Source: Pseudonocardia alaniniphila (GTDB taxonomy: Bacteria; Actinomycetota; Actinomycetes; Mycobacteriales; Pseudonocardiaceae). From it: a DNA stretch of 64,000 nt. Under the pieces are notes generated by a model. The model was given only the letters and a program-made list of their open reading frames with translations. It had not been told where the DNA came from and ran no database searches. Below are positions 16,491 through 25,496 of the stretch, piece after piece (within the stretch, counting starts at the first letter, position 1; every line of letters starts with the position of its first letter). The DNA lies in assembly GCF_022524485.1 (NCBI RefSeq), contig NZ_JAKXMK010000013.1, forward strand, positions 1 through 64,000, in the 5' to 3' direction. A program made the translations under genes and the position numbers.

Positions 16491-16496
16491 CGGCCC

Positions 16497-17543
16497 GTGC
16501 AGGAGGAGAAGGCGCAGGGAACCCCCGAGGCGAATCCGCGGGAGGGCGGGGGCGAGAGCACCCTCACCGTCCTGGTCGCCACGGCTGTCAACGCCCTGAT
16601 CGCGGTGCTGAAGTTCGTGGCAGGGCTGCTCACCGGGTCGGCGGCGATGCTCGCCGAGGCGGCGCACAGCGTCGCCGACACCAGCACCGAGCTACTCCTA
16701 CTCACGGCGCTACGCCAGTCGACCCGGCGCCCGGACCGGCGCCACCCCTTCGGCTACGGGAAGGCCCGGTTCTTCTGGGCGCTGATCGCCGCCGTGTGCA
16801 TCTTCGTCTCCGGTGCCGTGTTCGCGTTCATCGAGGGTATCCGGGCGATGCTCGGCAGCGACGCCGAGCAGACCCTGGCGTGGGTGGCCTACGCCGTGCT
16901 CGGCGGGTCGTTCGTGCTCGAGGGCATCTCGTGGTTGCAAGCGGCGCGCCAGGTACGCAACGAGTCCGCGAGCGAGGGGGTCTCGTTCCGTACGTGGCTG
17001 CGCACCACTGACGACCCGACGGTGAAGAGCGTGTTCTTCGAGGACACCGCGGCGCTCATCGGCCTCCTGCTCGCCTTCGGCGGCGTGGGGCTGCACCAGG
17101 TTACCGGCTCGGGATTCTGGGACGGGCTGGCCTCCGTGCTCATCGGCTTGCTGCTCACCGGCGTGGCCTACATCCTGGGACGGACGAACGCGGGGCTCCT
17201 CATCGGGCGCCAGGCGAACCAGCGCACCCTCTACGCGATGCGTGACGCGCTCGCCGCCCGGCCCGAGGTCGACCAGGTCGTCGACCTGCTCACGATGACC
17301 GTGGGCACCGACCAGGTGCTGCTCTGCGCGCGGCTGGACTTCGACGACCGGCTGGACGTGGCGTCGCTGGAGCGGGCGTGCGTGGAGATCGACGCCGACC
17401 TGCACGCCCGCTTCCCGGACCTGGAGGACGTCTTCCTCGAGCCCGTGCCACGGGCCGACCCGACGATGCGCAGGCGGGTGCTCGACCGTTACGGCGGGGC
17501 GGGAGCGCAGCGCTTGCGGGACGGGCTGAATGCCGCGGACTGA
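16497..17543 (+). CDS. Cation diffusion facilitator (CDF) metal exporter
   Basis: A 348-residue membrane protein of the CDF family (divalent metal/proton antiport). TM2 carries AEAAHSVADTSTELLLL, with the HxxxD metal motif (HSVAD). The loop RRPDRRHPFGYGKARFFWAL is the family signature. TM5 has FFEDTAALIGLLLA, where Glu-Asp replaces the His-Asp pair of zinc-specific members, so the metal may be Mn, Fe or Co instead. The C-terminal cytoplasmic domain (about residues 240-320) is typical. Monocistronic, probably leaderless from GTG 16497. Confidence 0.85.
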   Translation: MQEEKAQGTPEANPREGGGESTLTVLVATAVNALIAVLKFVAGLLTGSAAMLAEAAHSVADTSTELLLLTALRQSTRRPDRRHPFGYGKARFFWALIAAVCIFVSGAVFAFIEGIRAMLGSDAEQTLAWVAYAVLGGSFVLEGISWLQAARQVRNESASEGVSFRTWLRTTDDPTVKSVFFEDTAALIGLLLAFGGVGLHQVTGSGFWDGLASVLIGLLLTGVAYILGRTNAGLLIGRQANQRTLYAMRDALAARPEVDQVVDLLTMTVGTDQVLLCARLDFDDRLDVASLERACVEIDADLHARFPDLEDVFLEPVPRADPTMRRRVLDRYGGAGAQRLRDGLNAAD

Positions 17544-17588
17544 GGGTGCGGGTGGGCCGGTCCGGCGGCGGCGCCGTGAATGGTCCAG

Positions 17589-17614
17589 GAATCGCTGAAA
17601 CAGTTTCAGGATTC
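17589..17614. promoter_or_regulatory. Inverted repeat CTGAAAC-A-GTTTCAG with GAATC/GATTC arms
   Basis: CTGAAAC (17595-17601) and GTTTCAG (17603-17609) form a perfect 7-1-7 palindrome, extended by GAATC (17589-17593) and GATTC (17610-17614). It lies 50 bases after the CDF stop and 160 bases before the next gene. The A/T-rich arms stand out in this region. It may be an operator (LacI-like shape) or the CDF terminator. Confidence 0.45.
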
Positions 17615-17670
17615 GTCGTCTTCTCGTTTACCTGAGGGGTCTGTCTCGGCACCGTCGCGGTGCGGCTCGG

Positions 17671-17690
17671 AATGGGGGCTGGCCCCCATT
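17671..17690. repeat. 20-base palindrome AATGGGGGCTGGCCCCCATT
   Basis: Arms of nine bases around a two-base centre, 80 bases before the start of the small membrane protein gene. G-run/C-run stems of this kind can end transcription in actinomycetes. Alternatively it is a regulatory palindrome in the leader of the downstream gene. Confidence 0.45.
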
Positions 17691-17770
17691 CGGGTCGGGG
17701 GGTGCACCGGCCGGATTCTTCCTGTGTGGCGGCGAACACTTGGCACCACGTCAAACGCCAGGAGGCCACC

Positions 17771-18223
17771 GTGACCGCTGCACCCGCATCAACCAGCCAC
17801 GATGCCACCGCCGTTCCTCGTGCGGTCCGGCTCTCGGTCGTGATCTGGCTCGCCGCCATCGCCATGGGAGCCGCCGAGGCGCTGGTCTGGCTCCTGCTTC
17901 CGGGACCACCCACGCCTACCGAACTCGCGGTCCGTTTCGCGATCTACACGGCCTTGGTCGTGCTCGTCCTGTCGCTGCACACGGGCCGCAACGCCGTCCG
18001 CTGGACGGTAGCCGTGCTACTCGGCGGGGTAGGCACGCTCTCGCTGGTCGTCGAACCGGTGGACTGGCTGCTGGCCGGCGGGTCACCTGCGGCGTTCCTC
18101 GCCACGGCCGACGGCCCGAGCCTGGTGATCACCGCACTACGGACGCTGCACATCGCGGCGGTGGCCGTGGCGCTGACGCTGCTGTTCCGCCCAAGCGCGA
18201 CGCGGTATTTCCGGCGCCGCTGA
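17771..18223 (+). CDS. Small integral membrane protein of unknown function
   Basis: A 150-residue protein with about four hydrophobic segments (roughly 20-45, 58-75, 82-102 and 122-142) and a basic C-terminal tail ending RYFRRR. No family recognised with confidence. GTG 17771 has GGAGG seven bases upstream. Alone on the plus strand, behind two palindromes, and separated from the convergent gltD gene by a strong terminator. Function unknown. Confidence 0.65.
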   Translation: MTAAPASTSHDATAVPRAVRLSVVIWLAAIAMGAAEALVWLLLPGPPTPTELAVRFAIYTALVVLVLSLHTGRNAVRWTVAVLLGGVGTLSLVVEPVDWLLAGGSPAAFLATADGPSLVITALRTLHIAAVAVALTLLFRPSATRYFRRR

Positions 18224-18248
18224 GCGGCGCATCCGCGTCCGGAAACGG

Positions 18249-18295
18249 ACGAACGGCACTCCCGCCCGATAAGTTCGGGCAAGAGTGCCGTTCGT
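18249..18295. terminator. Bidirectional terminator between convergent membrane-protein gene and gltD
   Basis: ACGAACGGCACTC (18249-18261) pairs perfectly with GAGTGCCGTTCGT (18283-18295), and an inner GCCCGA/TCGGGC stem (18264-18280) stacks on it with a TAAGT loop. Placed between two stops on opposite strands. Confidence 0.8.
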
Positions 18296-18306
18296 TCGTT
18301 GGTGGG

Positions 18307-19761
18307 TCAGGCGATCGGACGGTCGGTCGGCGCGATCGGGCGGGGGAGGACGTTCCGGTCGGTGAGGTACGCGTCGACCCCGGCCGCAGCGGCCCGGCCC
18401 TCCGCGATCGCCCACACGATGAGCGACTGGCCGCGGCCCATGTCACCCGCCGAGAAGACGCCCTCCACGCTGGTCATGAAGTCGCTGTCGCGCGCGACAT
18501 TGCCGCGCTCGTCGAGCTCGACCCCCAGGTCGGAGAGCAGCTTGCCCTTCTCCGGCCCGACGAAGCCCATGGCCAGCAGCACGAGCTCGCACGGCAGCTC
18601 CCGCTCGGTGCCCGGGATCGGGACGAACCGCCCGGTCTCGTCGCGGCTGACCTCGACCAGGCACAGCGCCCTGAGCCTGCCCTCGTCGTCGGCGAGGAAC
18701 TCGGTGGTGTTCACCGAGTACAGCCGATCACCGCCCTCCTCGTGGGCCGAGGAGACGCGGTAGACCATCGGATAGGTCGGCCACGGCATGGAGTCGGTGC
18801 GGCGCTCCGGAGGTGTGGGCAGGATCTCCAGCTGCGTGACCGACAGCGCGCCCTGGCGGTGGGACGTGCCGAGGCAGTCGGCGCCGGTGTCGCCACCGCC
18901 GATGATCACGACGTTCTTGCCCGCCGCGGTGATCGGCGGGGCGTCGATGTCGCCCTGCTGCACGTGGTTGGCCCACGGCAGGAACTCCATCGCCTGGTAG
19001 ACGCCCTCGACCTCGCGTCCCGGCACCGGGATGTCACGCCATGCCGTGGCTCCACCGGCGAGCACCACCGCGTCGAACTCCGACCGGAGCTCCTCCACCG
19101 TGACGTCCACGCCGACGTCGACCGACGCGCGGAACTCGGTGCCCTCCGCGCGCATCTGGTCGAGCCGCCGGTCGAGCCGGTGCTTCTCCATCTTGAACTC
19201 GGGGATCCCGTAGCGCAGCAGCCCACCGATGCGGTCGGCCCGCTCGAAGACCACGACGTCGTGCCCGACGCGGGAGAGCTGTTGTGCGGCGGCCAGCCCC
19301 GCCGGCCCGGAACCGACGACGGCCACCCGCCGTCCGGTCCGCGTCTCGGGAACCTGCGGGGTCACCCACCCCTCGCGCCAGGCGTGGTCGATGATCTGCA
19401 GCTCGATCTGCTTGATCGTGACCGCGTCGCTGTTGATCGCCAGCACGCAGGCGGTCTCACACGGCGCCGGGCACAACGTGCCCGTGAACTCGGGGAAGTT
19501 GTTCGTGGCGTGCAGCCGCTCGACGGCCTCACGCCAGTCACTGCGGTAGACGAGGTTGTTCCACTCCGGGATGAGGTTGCCCAGCGGACAGCCCTGGTGA
19601 CAGAACGGGATGCCGCAGTCCATGCAGCGGCTGGCCTGCCGCTCCAGGTGAACGTCGGGGAACTCCTCGTAGACCTCTCGCCAGTCCATGAGCCGCAGGT
19701 CCACCGGCCGGCGGTGCGGGGTCTCCCGGGGGACCTTGAGGAAGCCCTTCGGGTCAGCCAT
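18307..19761 (-). CDS. gltD: Glutamate synthase small subunit (GltD)
   Basis: A 484-residue FAD/NAD(P)H-dependent beta subunit of glutamate synthase, feeding electrons to GltB to make two glutamates from glutamine and 2-oxoglutarate. The N-terminus carries the 4Fe-4S cysteines CMDCGIPFCHQGCPLGN and CPAPCETACVLA. The FAD site VAVVGSGPAGLAAAQQL and the second dinucleotide site VVIIGGGDTGADCLG follow, with the C-terminal GDMGRGQSLIVWAIAEGR. ATG 19761 overlaps the gltB stop by eight bases, so the subunits are translationally coupled. Confidence 0.96.
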   Translation of the reverse strand: MADPKGFLKVPRETPHRRPVDLRLMDWREVYEEFPDVHLERQASRCMDCGIPFCHQGCPLGNLIPEWNNLVYRSDWREAVERLHATNNFPEFTGTLCPAPCETACVLAINSDAVTIKQIELQIIDHAWREGWVTPQVPETRTGRRVAVVGSGPAGLAAAQQLSRVGHDVVVFERADRIGGLLRYGIPEFKMEKHRLDRRLDQMRAEGTEFRASVDVGVDVTVEELRSEFDAVVLAGGATAWRDIPVPGREVEGVYQAMEFLPWANHVQQGDIDAPPITAAGKNVVIIGGGDTGADCLGTSHRQGALSVTQLEILPTPPERRTDSMPWPTYPMVYRVSSAHEEGGDRLYSVNTTEFLADDEGRLRALCLVEVSRDETGRFVPIPGTERELPCELVLLAMGFVGPEKGKLLSDLGVELDERGNVARDSDFMTSVEGVFSAGDMGRGQSLIVWAIAEGRAAAAGVDAYLTDRNVLPRPIAPTDRPIA

Positions 19762-22700
19762 GTGCGGCCTCCATGATTGCTTCGTTCACGTCGCGACCGT
19801 CGCGCTCGGCCGCCTCGCGGGCCTGCAGCACCCGCTTGTAGTCCTTCGGCATGACCTTGCCGAAGCGCTCGACAGCGATGTCCCAGTCGGTGAGCAGCGC
19901 CCGGGCCACGGCCGAGCCGGTCTCGGCGTGGTGGCGCTCGACGGCGGTGCGCAGGAACGCACGGTCGTCGTCGCCGAGCGGGTCGAGGTCGACCATCTCC
20001 GGGTTGACGCGGTTGGCCAGGAGGTTGTCGCGTGCAGCCAGGTCGAGTACGTAGGCGACCCCGCCGGACATGCCTGCGGCGAAGTTGCGTCCGATCCTGC
20101 CCAGCACGACGACGTGGCCGCCGGTCATGTACTCGCAGCCGTGGTCGCCCACGCCCTCGACGACGGCCAGCGCGCCCGAGTTGCGCACGCAGAACCGCTC
20201 GCCGACGACACCGCGGATGAACATCTCACCGGACGTCGCCCCGTAGCCGATGACGTTGCCTGCGATGATGTTCTCCTCGGCGGCGAACGGCGCCGCGGGG
20301 TCGGGCCGCAGCGTGAGCCGCCCGCCCGAGAGCCCCTTGCCGAAGTAGTCGTTGGTGTCGCCGACCAGGCGCAGGGTGATGCCCTTCGGGACGAACGCGC
20401 CGAAGCTCTGACCGGCCGAACCGTTGAGCGTGACGTCGATCGTGTTGTCGGGCAGGCCCTCGCCACCCCACCGCCGGGTGAGCTCGTAGCCGAGCATCGT
20501 GCCGACGGTGCGGTTGACGTTGCGCACCGGCAGGTCCAGGTGGACCTTGTCGCCCAGCGTCAGTGCGCCCTCGCACAGCTGGATCAGCGTGTTGTCCAGC
20601 GCCTTGTCGAGACCGTGGTCCTGGCCCTGCGTGCGGTGACGGGAGGCGTCGGCAGGCAGCTCCGGCGTGTAGAACACCGGCGACAGGTCGAGACCCTCGG
20701 TCTTCCAGTGCCGCACGGCCTCGTCGGTGTCGAGCACCTCCGCGTGCCCGACGGCCTCGGCGACCGACCGGAAGCCCAGCGAAGCCAGGTGCTCACGCAC
20801 CTCCTGCGCGATGAAGCGCATGAAGTTGACCACGTACTCCGGGCGCCCGTCGAAGCGTTTGCGCAGCTCAGGGTTCTGCGTGGCGACGCCGACCGGACAG
20901 GTGTCGAGGTGACAGACGCGCATCATGATGCAGCCCGACACCACCAGCGGCGCGGTGGCGAAGCCGTACTCCTCGGCACCGAGAAGCGCGGCGATGACGA
21001 CGTCGCGGCCGGTCTTGAGCTGCCCGTCGGTCTGCACCACGATCCGGTCGCGCAGCCCGTTGGCCAGCAGCGTCTGCTGGGTCTCGGCGAGGCCGAGCTC
21101 CCAGGGGCCGCCCGCATGCTTGATCGAGGACAGCGGCGAGGCCCCGGTGCCGCCGTCGTGCCCGGAGATGAGCACGACGTCGGAGTAGGCCTTGGCCACG
21201 CCCGCCGCGACCGTGCCGACGCCGACCTGGCTGACCAGCTTCACGTGGATGCGGGCCCGCGGGTTGGCGTTCTTCAGGTCGTGGATGAGCTGCTTGATGT
21301 CCTCGATCGAGTAGATGTCGTGGTGCGGAGGCGGTGAGATCAGCCCGACGCCGGGCGTGGAGTACCGCGTCTCCGCGATCCACGGGTAGACCTTGCCGCC
21401 GGGCAGCTGACCGCCCTCGCCAGGCTTGGCGCCCTGCGAGATCTTGATCTGGATGTCGTCGGCATTGACCAGGTACTCGCTGGTCACGCCGAAGCGGCCG
21501 GATGCCACCTGCTTCACGGCGCTGCGCCTGCTGTCGCCGTTGGCATCAGGGGTGTACCGCTCGGGGTTCTCGCCGCCCTCCCCGGTGTTCGAGCGGCCGC
21601 CGAGGCGGTTCATCGCGATCGCGAGCGTCTCGTGCATCTCCTGCGAGATCGATCCGTAGGAGATGGCGCCCGTGCCGAACCGCTTGACGATCTCCTCCAC
21701 CGGCTCGACCTCGTCGATCGGCACCGGCGGACGCAGCCCCTCCTTGAACCGGAAGAGCCCGCGCAGGGTCATGAGCCTGGCCGCCTGGTCGTCGACCTGG
21801 CGGGTGTAGTCCTTGAAGATCTCGTAGCGGCCCGACCGCGTGGAGTGCTGCAGCTTGAACACCGTCTGCGGGTTGAACAGGTGCAGCTCGCCTTCGCGGC
21901 GCCACTGGTACTCGCCGCCGGTCTCCAGCGACTTGTGCTGCCGGCGCACCCCGTCGGCGGGAAAGGCGCGGCGATGGTGCTGGAGGACCTCATGGGCCAG
22001 CACATCGAAGCCGACCCCGCCCAGCCGCGACGTGGTGCCGCGGAAACAGGCGTCGATGACCTCCTCGCCCAACCCGACGGCCTCGAAGATCTGCGCGCCG
22101 GTGTAGGACGCCACGGTGGAGACGCCCATCTTCGACATGGTCTTGCGCACGCCCTTGCCCAGCGCCTTGACCAGGTTCTTCGCGGCGGTCGGGCCGTCGA
22201 CGCCGGGGATGTCGCCGCGCTCGGCGAGATCCTCGGCAGTGGCCATCGCCAGGTAGGGGTTGACCGCCGCCGCGCCGTAGCCGAGCAGCAGCGCGATGTG
22301 GTGGACCTCGCGGGCGTCGCCGGACTCGACGATCAGGCCCACCATCGTGCGGGTGCGCTCCCGGACGAGGTGGTGGTGGACCGCGCCCGTGAGCAGCAGC
22401 GACGGGATCGGTGCGTGCTCCGCGTCGACCCCTCGGCTCGACAGCACGATGAGCCGGGCGCCGCCCGCAATGGCCTCGGACACCTCGGCCCTGATCTCGT
22501 CGAGCCGTGTGCGCAGCCCCTTCCCGCCGTCCGCGGCGCGGAACAGACCCCGCACCGTGTACGACGCGAAGCCAGGGAACTCACCGTCGTCGTTGATGTG
22601 GATGATCTTGGCGAGGTCGTCGTTGCCGAGCACCGGGAACGGCAGCACCACGGTGCGGCAGCTGGCCGGGCTCGCCTCGAGGAGGTTCTGCTCCGGCCCG

Positions 22701-24319
22701 AGCAGCGACCGCAGCGAGGTGACGAGCTCTTCGCGGATCGCGTCCAACGGCGGGTTCGTGACCTGCGCGAACAGCTGAGTGAAGTAGTCGTACAGCTGCC
22801 GCGACCGCTCCGAGAACGGGGCGAGCGGAGCGTCGTTGCCCATCGAGCCGATCGGCTCGGCGCCCGCGCTCGCCATCGGCTTGAGGAGGATGTTGAGCTC
22901 CTCCTCGGTGTAGCCGAAGGCCAGCTGGCGGTGGGTCAGGGCCGCGTGGGTGGGCACCTCACGCTCGCGCGGGGGGAGCTCCTCGAGCGGGATCACCCCG
23001 GCGTGCAGCCAGTCGGCGTAGGGGTGCTCGGCCGACAGCGCGCCCTTGATCTCGGCGTCGTCGACGATGCGGCCCGCTTCGGTGTCGACGAGGAACATGC
23101 GACCGGGCTCCAGCCGGCCCTTGCGCACCACGGCGGACGGCTCGACGTCGAGCACCCCGACCTCGGAGGCGAGCACGACCGTGCCGTCCTCGTTGACCCA
23201 GTAGCGGGCAGGCCGCAGCCCGTTGCGGTCGAGCACCGCACCGATCTGCGTGCCGTCGGTGAACACGACGAGCGCAGGCCCGTCCCACGGCTCCATGAGC
23301 GTGGAGTGGAACTCGTAGAAGGCCCGGCGGGCCGGGTCCATCTCCTCGTGGTTCTCCCATGCCTCCGGGATCATCATCAGCACCGCGTGCGGCAGGCTGC
23401 GCCCGCCGAGGTGCAGCAGTTCCAGCACCTCGTCGAACGTGGCCGAGTCGCTCGCGTCCGGAGTGACGATCGGGGAGAGGCGCTCGAGGTCGCCCGGGAT
23501 GAGGTCGGATTTCAGCAGCGCCTCGCGCGCGGCCATCCAGTTGCGGTTGCCACGCAGCGTGTTGATCTCGCCGTTGTGCGCCACGTACCGGTACGGGTGC
23601 GCCAGCGGCCAAGCGGGGAACGTGTTGGTGGAGAACCGTGAGTGGACGACCGCCAGAGCGCTCGTGACACGCTCGTCGGACAGGTCCGGGTAGAACGCCT
23701 CGACCTGCGGCTCGGTGAGCATGCCCTTGTAGACGATGGTGCGCGGCGACAGGCTGGGGAAGTAGGTGCCCGTCTCGTGCGAGACCCGCTTGCGCAGGCA
23801 GAAGGAGCGCCGTTCCAGCGCGATCCCGGTGGGAGCATCCGGGAGGTCCTCGACGCCGGCGACGAACAGCTGACGGAAACTCGGCATGGCGGCGCGGGCG
23901 CTGGGGCCGATATCGGCCGCATCGGGTTTGACGGGCAGGTCGCGCCAGCCGAGAACCCGCAGGTTCTCCTCGGCGGCCAGGCGCTCGATCTCCAGGACTG
24001 CGGCATCGGCCTTCTCGGCGTTCGCCGGCAGGAAGGCAGTGCCCACTGCATAGGCGCCCGCCGGGGGGAGCTCGAAGTCGACGACGGCACGGAGGAACTC
24101 ATCCGGTACCTGGAGGAGAATGCCCGCGCCGTCTCCGGTGTTCACTTCGGCGCCTCGGGCACCGCGATGCTCCATCCGCAGCAGCGCGGTGAGTGCTTTT
24201 CGGACGATGGCGTGGTCGCGGCGACCGGCGAGGTCTGCGACCATGGCGACGCCACAGGCGTCGTGCTCGAACTCGGGGGCGTAGAGCCCCTTCGAGGTAC
24301 CCGCTGGGTTCTCAGCCAT
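19754..24319 (-). CDS. gltB: Glutamate synthase large subunit (GltB)
   Basis: A 1521-residue alpha subunit. After a 21-residue propeptide the class II amidotransferase nucleophile is Cys22 (EFEHDACGVAM). The central and FMN/synthase domains follow, with the 3Fe-4S cysteines in CIMMRVCHLDTCPVG and the Gly-rich beta-helix domain (GSAGQSFGAF ... GGRLTLRP ... GNVIGYGATSGE) at the C-terminus. It hydrolyses glutamine and transfers ammonia through an internal tunnel to 2-oxoglutarate. ATG 24319 with AGGAGG upstream. Upstream sequence contains a GlnR-like half site and a palindrome. Confidence 0.96.
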   Translation of the reverse strand: MAENPAGTSKGLYAPEFEHDACGVAMVADLAGRRDHAIVRKALTALLRMEHRGARGAEVNTGDGAGILLQVPDEFLRAVVDFELPPAGAYAVGTAFLPANAEKADAAVLEIERLAAEENLRVLGWRDLPVKPDAADIGPSARAAMPSFRQLFVAGVEDLPDAPTGIALERRSFCLRKRVSHETGTYFPSLSPRTIVYKGMLTEPQVEAFYPDLSDERVTSALAVVHSRFSTNTFPAWPLAHPYRYVAHNGEINTLRGNRNWMAAREALLKSDLIPGDLERLSPIVTPDASDSATFDEVLELLHLGGRSLPHAVLMMIPEAWENHEEMDPARRAFYEFHSTLMEPWDGPALVVFTDGTQIGAVLDRNGLRPARYWVNEDGTVVLASEVGVLDVEPSAVVRKGRLEPGRMFLVDTEAGRIVDDAEIKGALSAEHPYADWLHAGVIPLEELPPREREVPTHAALTHRQLAFGYTEEELNILLKPMASAGAEPIGSMGNDAPLAPFSERSRQLYDYFTQLFAQVTNPPLDAIREELVTSLRSLLGPEQNLLEASPASCRTVVLPFPVLGNDDLAKIIHINDDGEFPGFASYTVRGLFRAADGGKGLRTRLDEIRAEVSEAIAGGARLIVLSSRGVDAEHAPIPSLLLTGAVHHHLVRERTRTMVGLIVESGDAREVHHIALLLGYGAAAVNPYLAMATAEDLAERGDIPGVDGPTAAKNLVKALGKGVRKTMSKMGVSTVASYTGAQIFEAVGLGEEVIDACFRGTTSRLGGVGFDVLAHEVLQHHRRAFPADGVRRQHKSLETGGEYQWRREGELHLFNPQTVFKLQHSTRSGRYEIFKDYTRQVDDQAARLMTLRGLFRFKEGLRPPVPIDEVEPVEEIVKRFGTGAISYGSISQEMHETLAIAMNRLGGRSNTGEGGENPERYTPDANGDSRRSAVKQVASGRFGVTSEYLVNADDIQIKISQGAKPGEGGQLPGGKVYPWIAETRYSTPGVGLISPPPHHDIYSIEDIKQLIHDLKNANPRARIHVKLVSQVGVGTVAAGVAKAYSDVVLISGHDGGTGASPLSSIKHAGGPWELGLAETQQTLLANGLRDRIVVQTDGQLKTGRDVVIAALLGAEEYGFATAPLVVSGCIMMRVCHLDTCPVGVATQNPELRKRFDGRPEYVVNFMRFIAQEVREHLASLGFRSVAEAVGHAEVLDTDEAVRHWKTEGLDLSPVFYTPELPADASRHRTQGQDHGLDKALDNTLIQLCEGALTLGDKVHLDLPVRNVNRTVGTMLGYELTRRWGGEGLPDNTIDVTLNGSAGQSFGAFVPKGITLRLVGDTNDYFGKGLSGGRLTLRPDPAAPFAAEENIIAGNVIGYGATSGEMFIRGVVGERFCVRNSGALAVVEGVGDHGCEYMTGGHVVVLGRIGRNFAAGMSGGVAYVLDLAARDNLLANRVNPEMVDLDPLGDDDRAFLRTAVERHHAETGSAVARALLTDWDIAVERFGKVMPKDYKRVLQAREAAERDGRDVNEAIMEAAHG

Positions 24320-24736
24320 GAGTGCCTCCTGTCGTCTCGGTGCGCACCCCGACACTTCGCATCGGGACGACGTGGTGTAGGAACGTCAAAGTAACGGACC
24401 GGTTCGGTCCTACGCCTGTTGTGGCGGGGACCGGATTGCGGCGCAGTGCGGTGACCCCGGTTGTCCCCCGGAGCCGACCTGACGGCCGTACGCCATCGTG
24501 AGGCGTTGGCCGGCTCTTGCGCGCGCGTGCGAGCGCACACGTCAGCGGGTGCGGGATCGCCGGACATAATGTCGCATGTCAATACCGCTATTCGCCAGTA
24601 AGAGCAGTAGTGACCACGATGACCAACGCGACGTGCTTCGTTTCGGCCAGGTAGCAGGTATTGTGTACGGTTCGTTAACGAGCGGTGGTCGCCCCAGCAC
24701 GCTGAGATGAGGCGCCGGGCGATGAGGGGCCGGACG
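24320..24736. other. 417-base intergenic region between gltB and the FhuF-like gene
   Basis: No gene is seen on either strand. The left half is GC-rich and holds the gltB control region. The right half (about 24560-24700) is clearly richer in A/T and contains a GACATAATGTC palindrome (24563-24573) followed by another ATGTC (24576-24580), and a TCGTTAACGA palindrome (24672-24681). Those probably control the FhuF-like gene. Confidence 0.5.
24380..24410 (-). promoter_or_regulatory. GlnR-like half site and palindrome in the gltB control region
   Basis: GGAAC-N6-GTAAC (24380-24395) matches one b-site/a-site step of the GlnR consensus used for nitrogen genes in actinomycetes, though a full four-box site is not present. 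Directly next to it, GGACCG-GTT-CGGTCC (24396-24410) is a perfect 6-3-6 palindrome. Both lie 60-90 bases upstream of the gltB ATG. Confidence 0.35.
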
Positions 24737-25483
24737 ATGATGAATGCTCGGGCGGTCCTGGCCGACGTCTCCCGGCTCGGTCCGTTCTTCGCGGTCACCA
24801 CCGGTTCCGCCGGGGTCCCCGACGCCGGCTGGCGCCCGATGCTCGACCTCCGGACCGATCCTGCCCCGCTGCGCGACCGGATCGCGCACGTGCGCGGTGT
24901 CCTCGGCGGTCCGGACGGGCAGGACGTGGACGACAGGGTCGCCGCCTCCATCGCGTTCCAAGGCATCGCCGCGCTCGTGGTGTCGGCACCGTTCGCCGCC
25001 GCAGTCCTGCACGGGGTGCTGCCGCAGCTGACTCCGCGGGCCCTGCACTGGCGCGCGACGGAGAGCGGGCCGTGGCCGCTGTGGTGTCCCGAGCCCGACG
25101 CGGTTCCCGTGCCGGACGTCACCTCGGCGGCCGTTGCGCTCGCCACAGCGCTGCTCGACGAGCATCTCGGACCGCTCGTCACCGCCGTGCGGGCTCAGGT
25201 GACGGTGGCCGAGCGGGTGCTGTGGGGAAACGCCGCCTCGGCGGTGGCGAGCGCGAAGCGGCTCGTGGTGGCACAGCGCCCCGAGGCGGTCGATCGCGCC
25301 GCAGCGGTGGCGCAGCGGCTCCTCGCCGCCGGACGGTTCGCGGGCACCGGAGATCTGCTCCCGCCTGTGGATCCCGACCGCCTCTGGTCGTTCCGGCGGC
25401 GCAGCTGCTGTCTGTACTACCGCGTGCCGGGCGGAGGCTTGTGCGGCGACTGCGTGTTGCAGGCCAGGGAACAACGCGTGTGA
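24737..25483 (+). CDS. FhuF-like (2Fe-2S) ferric-siderophore reductase family protein
   Basis: A 248-residue protein whose C-terminus has the FhuF-type cluster motif: Cys224-Cys225-x10-Cys236-x2-Cys239 (SCCLYYRVPGGGLCGDC). FhuF proteins reduce ferric iron in siderophores in the cytoplasm using this unusual [2Fe-2S] centre. The N-terminal two thirds are helical and moderately hydrophobic, as in the family. The ATG at 24737 is favoured by GAGGGG seven bases upstream; ATGs at 24707 and 24722 are in frame. Monocistronic, with upstream palindromes that may be iron- or stress-responsive sites. Confidence 0.8.
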   Translation: MMNARAVLADVSRLGPFFAVTTGSAGVPDAGWRPMLDLRTDPAPLRDRIAHVRGVLGGPDGQDVDDRVAASIAFQGIAALVVSAPFAAAVLHGVLPQLTPRALHWRATESGPWPLWCPEPDAVPVPDVTSAAVALATALLDEHLGPLVTAVRAQVTVAERVLWGNAASAVASAKRLVVAQRPEAVDRAAAVAQRLLAAGRFAGTGDLLPPVDPDRLWSFRRRSCCLYYRVPGGGLCGDCVLQAREQRV

Positions 25484-25496
25484 CGACCCGGCAGGC

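Noticed and set aside
21632..23641. A plus-strand frame of about 670 codons opposite gltB
   Set aside because: Antisense shadow of a well-supported gene; composition is Arg/His/Asp-rich noise.
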